Source of the DNA: Acidobacteriota bacterium
GTDB taxonomy: Bacteria > Acidobacteriota > Terriglobia > Terriglobales > Acidobacteriaceae
Length of the DNA: 18,736 nt
Direction: 5' to 3'
NCBI GenBank assembly: GCA_021801945.1
Contig: JAKABE010000025.1
Coordinates: 1 to 18,736, forward strand
The notes below the pieces were generated by a model, which saw only the letters and a program-made list of their open reading frames with translations, searched no databases and was not told the DNA's origin. Shown here piece after piece: positions 7,163-13,881 of this stretch (position 1 is the first letter of the stretch; every line of letters starts with the position of its first letter). The position numbers and the translations under genes were made by a program.

Positions 7163-7408
7163 ATGGAAGCGGGGCTACAGAAAATCGGGAGCTGCGATAG
7201 CTTCGGCAGCCGGACGGGGGAGAACTTCAGCGGTTCGGTCTCCGGCGACGTGCCCATACCGCAACCCAGCAGTGTCTCCTATAACGCGCATAATCAGGTA
7301 CAGTCGGTCTCTGGAGGATATCCGCCAGAATACGACGCGGCAGGCGACATCACCTGCGACAGCTATAACGCAGGCGCCTGCTACGGGATGAGGCTCGTCT
7401 CGTTTTAG
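7163..7408 (+). pseudogene. Decayed fragment of an RHS/YD-repeat protein
   Basis: The 81-codon frame reads as RHS core sequence: DSFGSRTGENFSGSVSG, then YNAHNQVQSVSGG and YDAAGDITCDSYNAG. YDAAGD followed a few residues later by DSYN is the YD-repeat pattern of RHS-associated core domains, which are usually well over a thousand residues. Here nothing precedes it (TGA at 7145-7147 upstream) and it ends at TAG 7408. A +2 shift near 7384 would restore a DEARLVL stretch resembling the next YD motif, suggesting an additional frameshift. I therefore call it a remnant. The surrounding 7126-7162 and 7409-7536 hold no gene I can support; short frames there show no family features. Confidence 0.6.
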
Positions 7409-7536
7409 GAAATGCATTATCAGAACGAGAACCTTGGATGGACAGACGCATTGTTTCGACGGTTTCGCTCTTTATGCAGTTGTGGTGAGTTTGCCGTTCG
7501 AGATCCGGTTACCGCCAACGCCAACATGCCGGAACA

Positions 7537-7555
7537 CCCTCCGGTCTACGGAGGG
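7537..7555. repeat. Small hairpin upstream of nfo
   Basis: CCCTCCG (7537-7543) and CGGAGGG (7549-7555) form a perfect 7-bp stem with a 5-base loop, 32 bases before the nfo start. No T-tract follows, so it may be an operator-like palindrome or a weak terminator for whatever once read through the RHS fragment. Confidence 0.35.
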
Positions 7556-7575
7556 GTTGAGCGGATGATGGCCTG

Positions 7576-7581
7576 TAAACT
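7576..7581 (+). promoter_or_regulatory. Candidate -10 box (TGTAAACT) of nfo; transcript may be leaderless
   Basis: TAAACT, extended by an upstream TG, ends six bases before the ATG at 7588. No Shine-Dalgarno is present between them. TTGAGC at 7557-7562 lies 13 bases upstream, the same unusual spacing seen before rlmB and queD. Confidence 0.4.
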
Positions 7582-7587
7582 GGTCGC

Positions 7588-8448
7588 ATGGTAAAGAGGA
7601 TCGGCGTGCATCTGGGCACGGCGGGCGGAGTTTCAACGGCCGTAGAGCGGGCACCGGAGATTGGCGCTAACACCTTGCAGATTTTCTCCTCGAGCCCGCG
7701 CATGTGGCGCGCGGCGAAGATTGACCCCAAGCAGGCGGAGCGGACGCGGGCGCTGCGCGCGGCTCTCGACGTGGGGCCCCTGGTTATCCATACCAGCTAC
7801 CTGGTGAACGTGTGCAGCCAGTCGCACGAGGTGCGCGCCAAGAGCGTGACGGCGTTTCGCGGCGAGATCGAACGGGCGCTGGTTCTGGGCGCGGAGTATT
7901 TGGTTCTGCACCCTGGATCATGGAAGGGCCTGACGCGCGACGAAGGCCTGAAGCTGGCGGCGGATTCTATCGAGCGCGCCATCGATGGGCTTCCCTGGCA
8001 GGGAACCGGCTTCCATATTCTGATTGAAAACACGGCGGGGGCGGAGTTTTCACTGGGCGGCAGCTTTGAACAGGTGGCGGAGCTGGTGGAGCGGCTCCGC
8101 ACCGCCGCGCCCGTGGCTGTGTGCCTCGACACCTGCCACACGCACGTAGCCGGCTACGACCTGTTGAGCGCCAAAGGCTATGAGGAGACAATGCGCCAGG
8201 TGGCCGCAACGGTTGGACTGGATGCGGTTAAGGTCTGGCACTGCAACGACGCCAAGGCCGCGCAAGGATCGAAGCTCGACCGGCACGAGCACATCGGCCA
8301 GGGCACCATGGGCGTTGAGCCGTTCCGGCGGCTGCTCAACGATGCGCGCTTCGCTCCTGCCGCGTTTATCGCCGAGACACCGGTGGATGAGCCCGGTGAC
8401 GAGGAACGGAATGTGCGGGTGCTCAAGAGCCTGCTGAAACCCGCCTGA
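7588..8448 (+). CDS. nfo: Deoxyribonuclease IV (endonuclease IV, AP endonuclease)
   Basis: This is a cytoplasmic base-excision-repair enzyme that cuts DNA 5' of abasic sites through a trinuclear zinc centre in a TIM barrel. The 286-residue length and nearly all metal ligands fit the AP-endonuclease 2 family: H68 in VIHTSY, H108 in VLHPGS, E147 in LIENTAG, D181 and H184 in CLDTCHTHVAGYD, H218 in WHCNDAK, D231 and H233 in DRHEHIGQG, and E263 in IAETP. The N-terminal IGVHLGTAGG is the usual first strand and loop. The ATG at 7588 gives the normal N-terminus. It is transcribed alone after the RHS remnant and converges with the PP2C gene 34 bases away. Confidence 0.95.
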   Translation: MVKRIGVHLGTAGGVSTAVERAPEIGANTLQIFSSSPRMWRAAKIDPKQAERTRALRAALDVGPLVIHTSYLVNVCSQSHEVRAKSVTAFRGEIERALVLGAEYLVLHPGSWKGLTRDEGLKLAADSIERAIDGLPWQGTGFHILIENTAGAEFSLGGSFEQVAELVERLRTAAPVAVCLDTCHTHVAGYDLLSAKGYEETMRQVAATVGLDAVKVWHCNDAKAAQGSKLDRHEHIGQGTMGVEPFRRLLNDARFAPAAFIAETPVDEPGDEERNVRVLKSLLKPA

Positions 8449-8482
8449 GATGCCTCTTGGATCTGCAGGGGCGTAAGAAGTG

Positions 8483-9220
8483 CTAGCCGTTTGCGCGCAC
8501 CAGGAGGCAGGTGATGTTGTCGTGCCCGCCGGCCCGATTGCCCGCGGCGACCATGCGCTCGCAGAGTTCATCCAGAGGCAGATCGACGGACAGAAGCGAC
8601 TCGATGAGAGAATCGGAAAGCTCGCGCGTGAGACCGTCGGTGCAGAGCAAAAACAGATCGCCAGGCTCGGCTTCGAGCGCGAAGATGTCGGGCGTGACCT
8701 GGCTCTGCGTGCCCAGCGCCCGGGTGATCACATTCTTCAGAGGTGAGCGCGCCGCTTCAGCGCGGCTCATGCGGCCCATCTGGACTTGCTCCTCGACCAG
8801 CGAATGGTCGCGCGTAATCTGTTCCAGACGGCCGCTGCGCAGCCGGTAGCCGCGGCTGTCGCCAACGTTGAGCATCCAGGCGCGGCGCTCGTCCACCACA
8901 AGCGCGACCAGCGTGGTGCCCATGCCGCTGAGCTTGCGATTGCGCTGGGAGCGGGAGTAGATGGCATGATTGGAGGCGCGAATAGCCTCGACGGCCGTCT
9001 CCGGCAGCGGAGCATCCGCGGAGCGGCGTTCAAGCTGCCGCATCACCTCGCTCACCGCCAGCGCGCTGGCCACCTCGCCGGCTGCCGCGCCGCCCATCCC
9101 GTCGCAAACTACGTAGGCTCCGTGCTCGACGGATATGGCGAATGCGTCTTCGTTGGAGGGGCGTTTGCGGCCGCGGTCCGTGACCGCCGCAGCCGCGTAA
9201 TGAACGACAGCCGTGGCCAA
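8483..9220 (-). CDS. PP2C-family protein serine/threonine phosphatase (Stp1-like)
   Basis: This 245-residue soluble metal-dependent phosphatase would reverse Ser/Thr phosphorylation by Hanks-type kinases. All core motifs are present: DRGRKRPSNEDAF (E24, D25), VVCDGMGG (D40, G41), SGMGTTLVAL, NVGDSRGYRL, ITRDHSLVEEQ, VITRALG, LLCTDGLT (D195) and GGHDNITCLLV (D234). It has no extra sensor or membrane domain, so it matches stand-alone Stp/PrpC proteins. The start is TTG at 9220, chosen because a strong Shine-Dalgarno (AAGGGGAG) stands 7 bases upstream and no better start precedes the first motif. No partner kinase gene is in the window. Confidence 0.93.
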   Translation of the reverse strand: MATAVVHYAAAAVTDRGRKRPSNEDAFAISVEHGAYVVCDGMGGAAAGEVASALAVSEVMRQLERRSADAPLPETAVEAIRASNHAIYSRSQRNRKLSGMGTTLVALVVDERRAWMLNVGDSRGYRLRSGRLEQITRDHSLVEEQVQMGRMSRAEAARSPLKNVITRALGTQSQVTPDIFALEAEPGDLFLLCTDGLTRELSDSLIESLLSVDLPLDELCERMVAAGNRAGGHDNITCLLVRANG

Positions 9221-9241
9221 GAAGGAATCTCCCCTTCGCCC

Positions 9242-9247
9242 AGTTTA
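9242..9247 (-). promoter_or_regulatory. Candidate -10 box (TGTAAACT) of the PP2C gene
   Basis: On the minus strand TGTAAACTGG, nearly the same context as before nfo, lies 21 bases upstream of the TTG start and ahead of its Shine-Dalgarno. No -35 is evident. The rest of 9221-9357 shows no gene I can support. Confidence 0.35.
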
Positions 9248-9357
9248 CACAGGCCGCCGCTCGGGCCTCGGAAAAATGGCTGGTTCGGCACGACAGTTGT
9301 AGATGGTGACGATCGGTAAGCGCAAGAACAAAGACGCGCCGAAACTGGCATCTCTGG

Positions 9358-9581
9358 CTAAAACAGGTCCGTCAGCTCGTCCTGAGACAACTTCACGTCG
9401 CGCAGGATCGCTCGCAGTAAGCCCGGGCCGATCGTCTCTCCGGAGTGGATTGGCACAACCGTAGCCCTGCCATCCATGTGCTTAAGGAAGACGTGACTTC
9501 CGCGGTTCGATCCACGAGAAAACCTACTCTCTCGAGAGCGCGGACAAGCTCTTTTCCCTTGATGCGTGGAAGGCGCGTCAT
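9358..9581 (-). pseudogene. hicA: Frameshifted HicA-type mRNA interferase toxin
   Basis: HicA toxins are small double-stranded-RNA-binding-fold ribonucleases. The first 25 codons from the ATG at 9581 (MTRLPRIKGKELVRALERVG, then FLVDR) are a clear HicA N-terminus. The rest of the domain is in another frame: RGSHVFLKHMDGRATVVPIH (with the catalytic-type His in GSHVFLKH), then GLLRAILRDVKLSQDELTDLF to the TAG at 9358. Deleting one base between about 9504 and 9507 relative to an ancestral reading explains the break, and restoring it gives a normal length of about 74 residues. As it stands the toxin frame runs on in nonsense to 9393. The start overlaps the hicB stop by ATGA. A sequencing error would give the same picture. 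Confidence 0.8.
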
Positions 9582-9793
9582 ACCGAGACTTGCTGGATGC
9601 CGACCAGTTCAAGCGCCGGGGAACGGTCACCCGCTTCTTCGAGGCAAAGGGCGATGACCTCGCGCACGCGCTTCATCAGGGTATCGAGGCTTTTGGCTTG
9701 CGTATAGCAGCCACGAAGGCCCGGAACCGTGGCGACGAGGTAGCCTTCCTCATCTCGTTCGATCAGGACGGTAAATTTCCTCTCGGATTTCAC
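9578..9793 (-). CDS. hicB: HicB-family antitoxin
   Basis: HicB binds and neutralises HicA. The 71-residue protein is the minimal partial-RNase-H-fold type: FTVLIERDEEGYLVATVPGL, then GCYTQAKSLDTLMKRVREVI and ALCLEE. It ends soon after this domain with no visible ribbon-helix-helix or helix-turn-helix extension, so it may not bind DNA by itself. The GTG at 9793 has a good Shine-Dalgarno (GAGGGT, about 6 bases away), and TAGAGT at 9817-9812 is a candidate -10. It comes before hicA, the reverse of the E. coli order but common elsewhere, and overlaps it by 4 bases. With hicA broken, it may be an orphan antitoxin. Confidence 0.85.
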   Translation of the reverse strand: MKSERKFTVLIERDEEGYLVATVPGLRGCYTQAKSLDTLMKRVREVIALCLEEAGDRSPALELVGIQQVSV

Positions 9794-9846
9794 GCCGCTA
9801 CCCTCGTTCCCACTCTACCACGATAGGAATCGGCGGGTCGCGATCC

Positions 9847-9897
9847 CAGGTCTTCCGCTGCGGCGGACGAGACCTGCGGCACCCGGCACCCGGCAAC
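9847..9897. repeat. Imperfect palindrome followed by GGCACCC tandem repeats
   Basis: CAGGTCT (9847-9853) pairs with AGACCTG (9870-9876), and TCCGC (9854-9858) with GCGGA (9863-9867), giving a 12-bp stem with a 2-base bulge and a 4-base loop. Just after it GGCACCC is repeated at 9878-9884 and 9885-9891 and begins again at 9892. It fills the space between the divergent hicB and helicase genes and could be a REP-like element or a scar of insertion. Confidence 0.5.
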
Positions 9898-9968
9898 TTA
9901 GGTATATACTCCTGCCAATCGGTTATCACTAAATCCCCGTGAAGCACCGGTGAGGGAGAAGGCCACTC

Positions 9969-11354
9969 GTGCCAGTTCTTTCCGAAATCCTAAAGGTAGT
10001 TGGGCTCAGGCGTGAAAGACTGCTTCCCTCCGCGCAGCTTGCCGCGCAATCAATCCAAGCAGTGTCCCCCGGGAGGAATCTTGCCTTGGCGATACCGAGC
10101 GAGGATTTTCCGGTGGTTATCATTACCGGACGCGCTGGTACTGGCAAATCCACGCTCGTCCGCGAACTCGCGAGGGTTGGGGGCCCGAGGCAGGTGGTGC
10201 TTGCGCAAACCGGGGTGGCAGCGCTTAATGTTGGAGGCCAGACAATTCATTCCTTCTTCAGGCTTCCACCTCAAATTGTCGATCCCCAAGACATTCAACC
10301 CATTCCCGGCCGACGTCATCTATTCCAAAACCTTGATCGGATAATCATCGACGAAATGTCGATGGTCAGAGCAGATCTACTTGATGCTATCGATGTGTCC
10401 CTCCGCGTGAACCGGGAAAGCGACCTGCCATTTGGCGGGGTCAAGATCGTTCTAATTGGCGATTTGTTGCAGCTTCCCCCAGTGGTTCCCACAGATGAGG
10501 GGGAGATACTTAAAGACCGCGGCTATGAGACGCCATATATTGTGAGCGCGAAGGTTTTGCAGAGCGTACGCGCGAGGTTTGTAGAGATGCGCACCGTATA
10601 TAGGCAAAGGGATGAGGAGTTTATTAGGATGCTTGCATCTCTGCGCGTAGGGGAAGGGGTGGAAGACGTAGTTGAGTCAATAAACGACCGATGCCATGGT
10701 CCTCATCGGCAAACCGTTACCCCGATCATTCTGACCGCGACGAACGCTCGGGCCGACTCTTACAACCAGAGGAAGCTCTTTGCACTTCCAGGTCGAATGT
10801 TCACCTATACAGGCACTCTTCAAGGGAGCTTCAGGTTAGAAGAGGACAAGCTCCCTGCTCCCATTCGCCTCGAATTAAAGGTTGGTGCTCGGGTAGTGCT
10901 CGTGAAGAACGATCCCGGGCACCGGTGGGTCAATGGTTCTTTGGGGACGGTAGCGCGTACAGATCCGAACTCAATTTATGTACGTCTCGACGGCAAAAAC
11001 GAGGACACCGAGGTCAACAGAGAAAGATGGGATCGAATTAAGTACAGGTGGAACCACGCTGAGAATAGAATCGTTCCAGAAATAGTAGGAAGCTATACTC
11101 AGATACCCGTTAAGCTTGCTTGGGCAATGACCATCCATAAAGCGCAAGGACTGACGTTAGATAACGTCCGTATCGACCTTGGCGGCGGTGCCTTTGCATC
11201 GGGCCAAGCGTATGTGGCGCTCTCCAGGGCTAAGTCTCTTAGCGGTCTATCTCTTGCCCGTCAACTTACACCGGCAGATGTGCGTGTTGACCCAGCCTTA
11301 CTGGCAGTTGCCGAGGAAATAGTTCGCCACGCCACTTGCTGGACTGAGGGCTAA
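9969..11354 (+). CDS. Pif1/RecD2-like SF1B DNA helicase
   Basis: This 461-residue ATP-dependent 5'-3' type helicase has motif I GRAGTGKST (54-62), Ia TGVAALNVGGQTIHSFF (81-97), II IIIDEMSMV (125-133), III LIGDLLQLPPV (162-172), the NGSLGTV turn of the 2B/SH3-like region (about 322-328) and motifs V-VI TIHKAQGLTLDNV to YVALSRAKSLSG (about 388-425). This order is diagnostic of Pif1-like enzymes that unwind DNA or G-quadruplex-like structures. The first 45 residues match nothing I know. GTG at 9969 follows a good Shine-Dalgarno (GGGAGAAGG, about 6 bases away). Its codons include AGG, AGA and ATA far more often than neighbours and it is less GC-rich, pointing to horizontal transfer. No nuclease or other partner gene adjoins it. 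It converges with the OPT gene. Confidence 0.88.
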   Translation: MPVLSEILKVVGLRRERLLPSAQLAAQSIQAVSPGRNLALAIPSEDFPVVIITGRAGTGKSTLVRELARVGGPRQVVLAQTGVAALNVGGQTIHSFFRLPPQIVDPQDIQPIPGRRHLFQNLDRIIIDEMSMVRADLLDAIDVSLRVNRESDLPFGGVKIVLIGDLLQLPPVVPTDEGEILKDRGYETPYIVSAKVLQSVRARFVEMRTVYRQRDEEFIRMLASLRVGEGVEDVVESINDRCHGPHRQTVTPIILTATNARADSYNQRKLFALPGRMFTYTGTLQGSFRLEEDKLPAPIRLELKVGARVVLVKNDPGHRWVNGSLGTVARTDPNSIYVRLDGKNEDTEVNRERWDRIKYRWNHAENRIVPEIVGSYTQIPVKLAWAMTIHKAQGLTLDNVRIDLGGGAFASGQAYVALSRAKSLSGLSLARQLTPADVRVDPALLAVAEEIVRHATCWTEG

Positions 11355-11376
11355 AAACAGTCGCGAATATTCACCC

Positions 11377-13557
11377 CTACTTCTTCAGCGGCTTCCTCGC
11401 GAAATAATACAGCGAAAACGCCAGGGCGGCGAAGGCCACGACGGAGACCCACTGATGGTCGAGGAAGGTGGGCGGGAAGTTGAGGATGTCGCCTTTATCG
11501 GCGGTGGTTTCGTAGAGCTTGAGCGCTACACCGAGCAGGCCGACGATGCCGCCGGCGGCGATAAGGCCGGAGGCGTAAAGGGAGCCGGGCGAGATCTCGC
11601 GTTCGGCTTCGGGAGCTTCGCCGGATCGTTTCGCGGCCTGGTCAACAAACCAGCGCACCATGCCGCCGACAAAGATGGCCAGGGTGGTGCCGATGGAGAG
11701 ATAAGCGCCCACGGCGAAGGGCAGAGAGCGGATGCCGAGCAGCTCGATGCCGAGGACGAGAAAGACGCCGAGCATGACCAGTCCCCAGGGCAGGTTGCGG
11801 CTGAGGATGCCGCTGATGACCGTGGCCATCAGCCGAGCCTGCGGCGCGGCGGCGCGCTCGCTGCCGATGCCTGGAATCCACTGGACTTCGATGCGCTTGT
11901 CCTTGGGCGAGTAGAGATATTTGCCGTTGGCCAGCTCGGCGGAGCCGATGGCGTTGAGCACGATGAAGTCGCTGCGGCGGCGCATGGTGATCGAGTGGCC
12001 AGGGCCCTCAACGGGAATCTCAGCGGGCAGGTTGGGGGGATTCTTCTGGATGGTGATGCCGGGATGGGGCGCGGAGAGGTTCCAGGGCTGGGAGGCGGCG
12101 TAAAACTCCTGCAGACCGCGGTTCATGAGCTGGAGGGTAAAGCCGATGGCGACCGTGGAGACGGCCACGCCGATGACCAGAGCGAGCTGCTGGAGGCGCG
12201 GCGTGGAACCGATGAGAAATCCGGTCTTCAGGTCTTGGGAGGTGTCGCCGGCATTGGCCGAGGCGATGCAGACCACGCCGCCGATGGAGATAGCCAGCGC
12301 GCCGTAGGCCGGAGCTGTCCAGCCCTGGACGAGGAAGACGGCGGCGGTAGCCATGAGGGTGGCTATGGTCATGCCGGAGATGGGGTTGGCGGAGCTGCCG
12401 ATGAGGCCCACAATGCGCGAGCTGACGGTAACGAAGAGAAATCCGAAGACGACGACGAGCAGGGCCGCGGAGAGGTTGGCAATCCAGCCGGTATAGGCGC
12501 CCGGAACGGGCTTGAACTGAAGGAAGACGAACATGCAGACGATGAGCAGGATGGAGCCGGCGACGACCACGCCCATGGAGAGATCGTTTTCCGTGCGGAT
12601 GGGACGGGCAACGGCGGCCGAGCCCTTGCGCAAGCTGGTGAAGCCGGAGCCGAGCGCACCGAAGATGGTGGGCAGGGTCTTGATGAGGGTGATGAGGCCG
12701 GCGGCGGCCACCGCGCCCGCGCCGATGGGCCGCACATAGGTGGCCCACAGGTCGCTGGGGCCCATTTGGGCGATGGGCACCGTGCCGGGATAGAGCGGAT
12801 GAGGCAGGCTCTTGCCGAAGAAGTAGATGAGCGGCATGATGACCAGCCAGGAGACGACGCCGCCGGCAAAGAGCGTGCCCGCGACGCGCGCGCCGATGAT
12901 GTAGCCCACGCCCAAATACTCCGAAGTGGCCTCGACCTTGATGGAGGCCCCCTTGAGGATGTGCTCGGGGCCGAAGTCGGGCTGGAACTCGGGCGTACCG
13001 GGCCAGGCCTTGAAGATGAACTCGTTTTGGAAGAGGGTGTAGAGTGAGCCCAGGCCCAGGCCCATGAAGACGCGGCTGGCGAAGGAGCCCGCCCGCTCGC
13101 CAGCGATGAGCACGTCGGCGCAGGCGGTTCCCTCAGGATAGGTAAGCGTGCCGTGCTCCTCGACGATGAGCTGGCGGCGTAGCGGGATCATGAAGAGCAC
13201 GCCCAGCCAGCCGCCGATCAGGGCCAGGATGAAGATGCGCGAGTATTCGAGATCGAAGCCGAGAAAGATGAGCGCGGGCAGCGTGAAGATCACGCCGGCG
13301 GCGATGGACTGTCCGGCGTTGCCGGTGGTCTGGACGATGTTGTTCTCAAGGATGGAGGTGCGGCCGAAGGCGCGCAGAATGCTGATGGAGAGCACCGCGA
13401 TGGGAATGGACGCGGCCACGGTGAGCCCGGCCTCAAGGCCCACGTAAACCGTGACGGCGCCGAAGACGAGGCCGAAAAAGCAGCCGAGCAAGATGGCGCG
13501 GAGGGTAAATTCGGGACGAGTCTCGTGGGCCGGAATAAAGGGCTGAAAGTCGGGCAA
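11377..13557 (-). CDS. OPT-family oligopeptide (or metal-chelate) transporter
   Basis: This inner-membrane secondary transporter of about 726 residues has roughly fourteen or more hydrophobic segments. Family signatures include FTLRAILLGCFFGLVFGAVT near 17-36, ENNIVQTTGNAGQSIAAGVI at 71-90, and YPEGTACADVLIAGE. A soluble loop around 500-560 (IQKNPPNLPAEIPVEGPG and on) faces one side of the membrane. The frame is open to 14202, but the TTG at 13557 is favoured: GGAGG lies 5 bases upstream and the protein then begins MPDFQPFIPAHETRPEFTLR, as relatives do; upstream sequence is not transporter-like. OPT proteins move small peptides or iron-chelates by proton coupling; the substrate here cannot be told. 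It is divergent from the acyltransferase gene. Confidence 0.9.
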   Translation of the reverse strand: MPDFQPFIPAHETRPEFTLRAILLGCFFGLVFGAVTVYVGLEAGLTVAASIPIAVLSISILRAFGRTSILENNIVQTTGNAGQSIAAGVIFTLPALIFLGFDLEYSRIFILALIGGWLGVLFMIPLRRQLIVEEHGTLTYPEGTACADVLIAGERAGSFASRVFMGLGLGSLYTLFQNEFIFKAWPGTPEFQPDFGPEHILKGASIKVEATSEYLGVGYIIGARVAGTLFAGGVVSWLVIMPLIYFFGKSLPHPLYPGTVPIAQMGPSDLWATYVRPIGAGAVAAAGLITLIKTLPTIFGALGSGFTSLRKGSAAVARPIRTENDLSMGVVVAGSILLIVCMFVFLQFKPVPGAYTGWIANLSAALLVVVFGFLFVTVSSRIVGLIGSSANPISGMTIATLMATAAVFLVQGWTAPAYGALAISIGGVVCIASANAGDTSQDLKTGFLIGSTPRLQQLALVIGVAVSTVAIGFTLQLMNRGLQEFYAASQPWNLSAPHPGITIQKNPPNLPAEIPVEGPGHSITMRRRSDFIVLNAIGSAELANGKYLYSPKDKRIEVQWIPGIGSERAAAPQARLMATVISGILSRNLPWGLVMLGVFLVLGIELLGIRSLPFAVGAYLSIGTTLAIFVGGMVRWFVDQAAKRSGEAPEAEREISPGSLYASGLIAAGGIVGLLGVALKLYETTADKGDILNFPPTFLDHQWVSVVAFAALAFSLYYFARKPLKK

Positions 13558-13881
13558 CGGCTCCTCCAGTCGCGCAGGAGAGAAATCGGCGAGAAAGGCC
13601 TGAAGGGCGAGTGTAGCAGTGCAGGCAGGGAGATTAACAGCGCGCACGCTACCGGCTTGGCGAAGATCGTCGCTGGCGCGCAGGGTAGCGAGCATCTTAT
13701 CGGGAGCGGGATGGAGGAGTATATGGCCGAAGCGGGTCTGCCCCAGATGAAGGGGTTCGGCGCGCCCGCCGTGAATGCGCGGGAGAGCGTACTCGATCAC
13801 AGAGAACAAGCTGTTGCCGTGGAAGCGCCCGGCAGACTGCGCGGCGAGACGGCGGACAATGGCGCCGGAGGAGTTGAGGCG
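13558..13881. promoter_or_regulatory. Divergent intergenic region between OPT and acyltransferase genes
   Basis: This 324-base stretch holds the minus-strand candidate -10 TACACT (13615-13610) for the OPT gene, about 52 bases before its TTG, and the OPT Shine-Dalgarno. On the plus strand, two in-frame ATGs at 13711 and 13723 could extend the acyltransferase N-terminus by up to 57 residues, with GGAGG 5 bases before 13723. I found no separate gene here and no clear plus-strand promoter. Confidence 0.4.

Noticed and set aside
5848..7257. 469-codon minus-strand open frame opposite the peptidase-like gene
   Set aside because: Composition is a Gly/Val/Arg-rich shadow with no motifs, and the plus strand carries a signal peptide and recognisable domains.
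7412..7594. 60-codon plus-strand frame between the RHS remnant and nfo
   Set aside because: No motif, no Shine-Dalgarno and it overlaps the nfo start; not supportable as a gene.
9358..11354. hicBA plus helicase as a new defence system
   Set aside because: The genes are divergent, the toxin is broken, and no nuclease or sensor is linked; a shared accessory patch is the simpler reading.
11455..13047. 530-codon plus-strand open frame opposite the OPT transporter
   Set aside because: Its translation is a low-complexity run of Gly, Asp, Glu, His and Ala typical of the antisense of a GC-rich membrane protein gene; the minus strand has clear OPT motifs.
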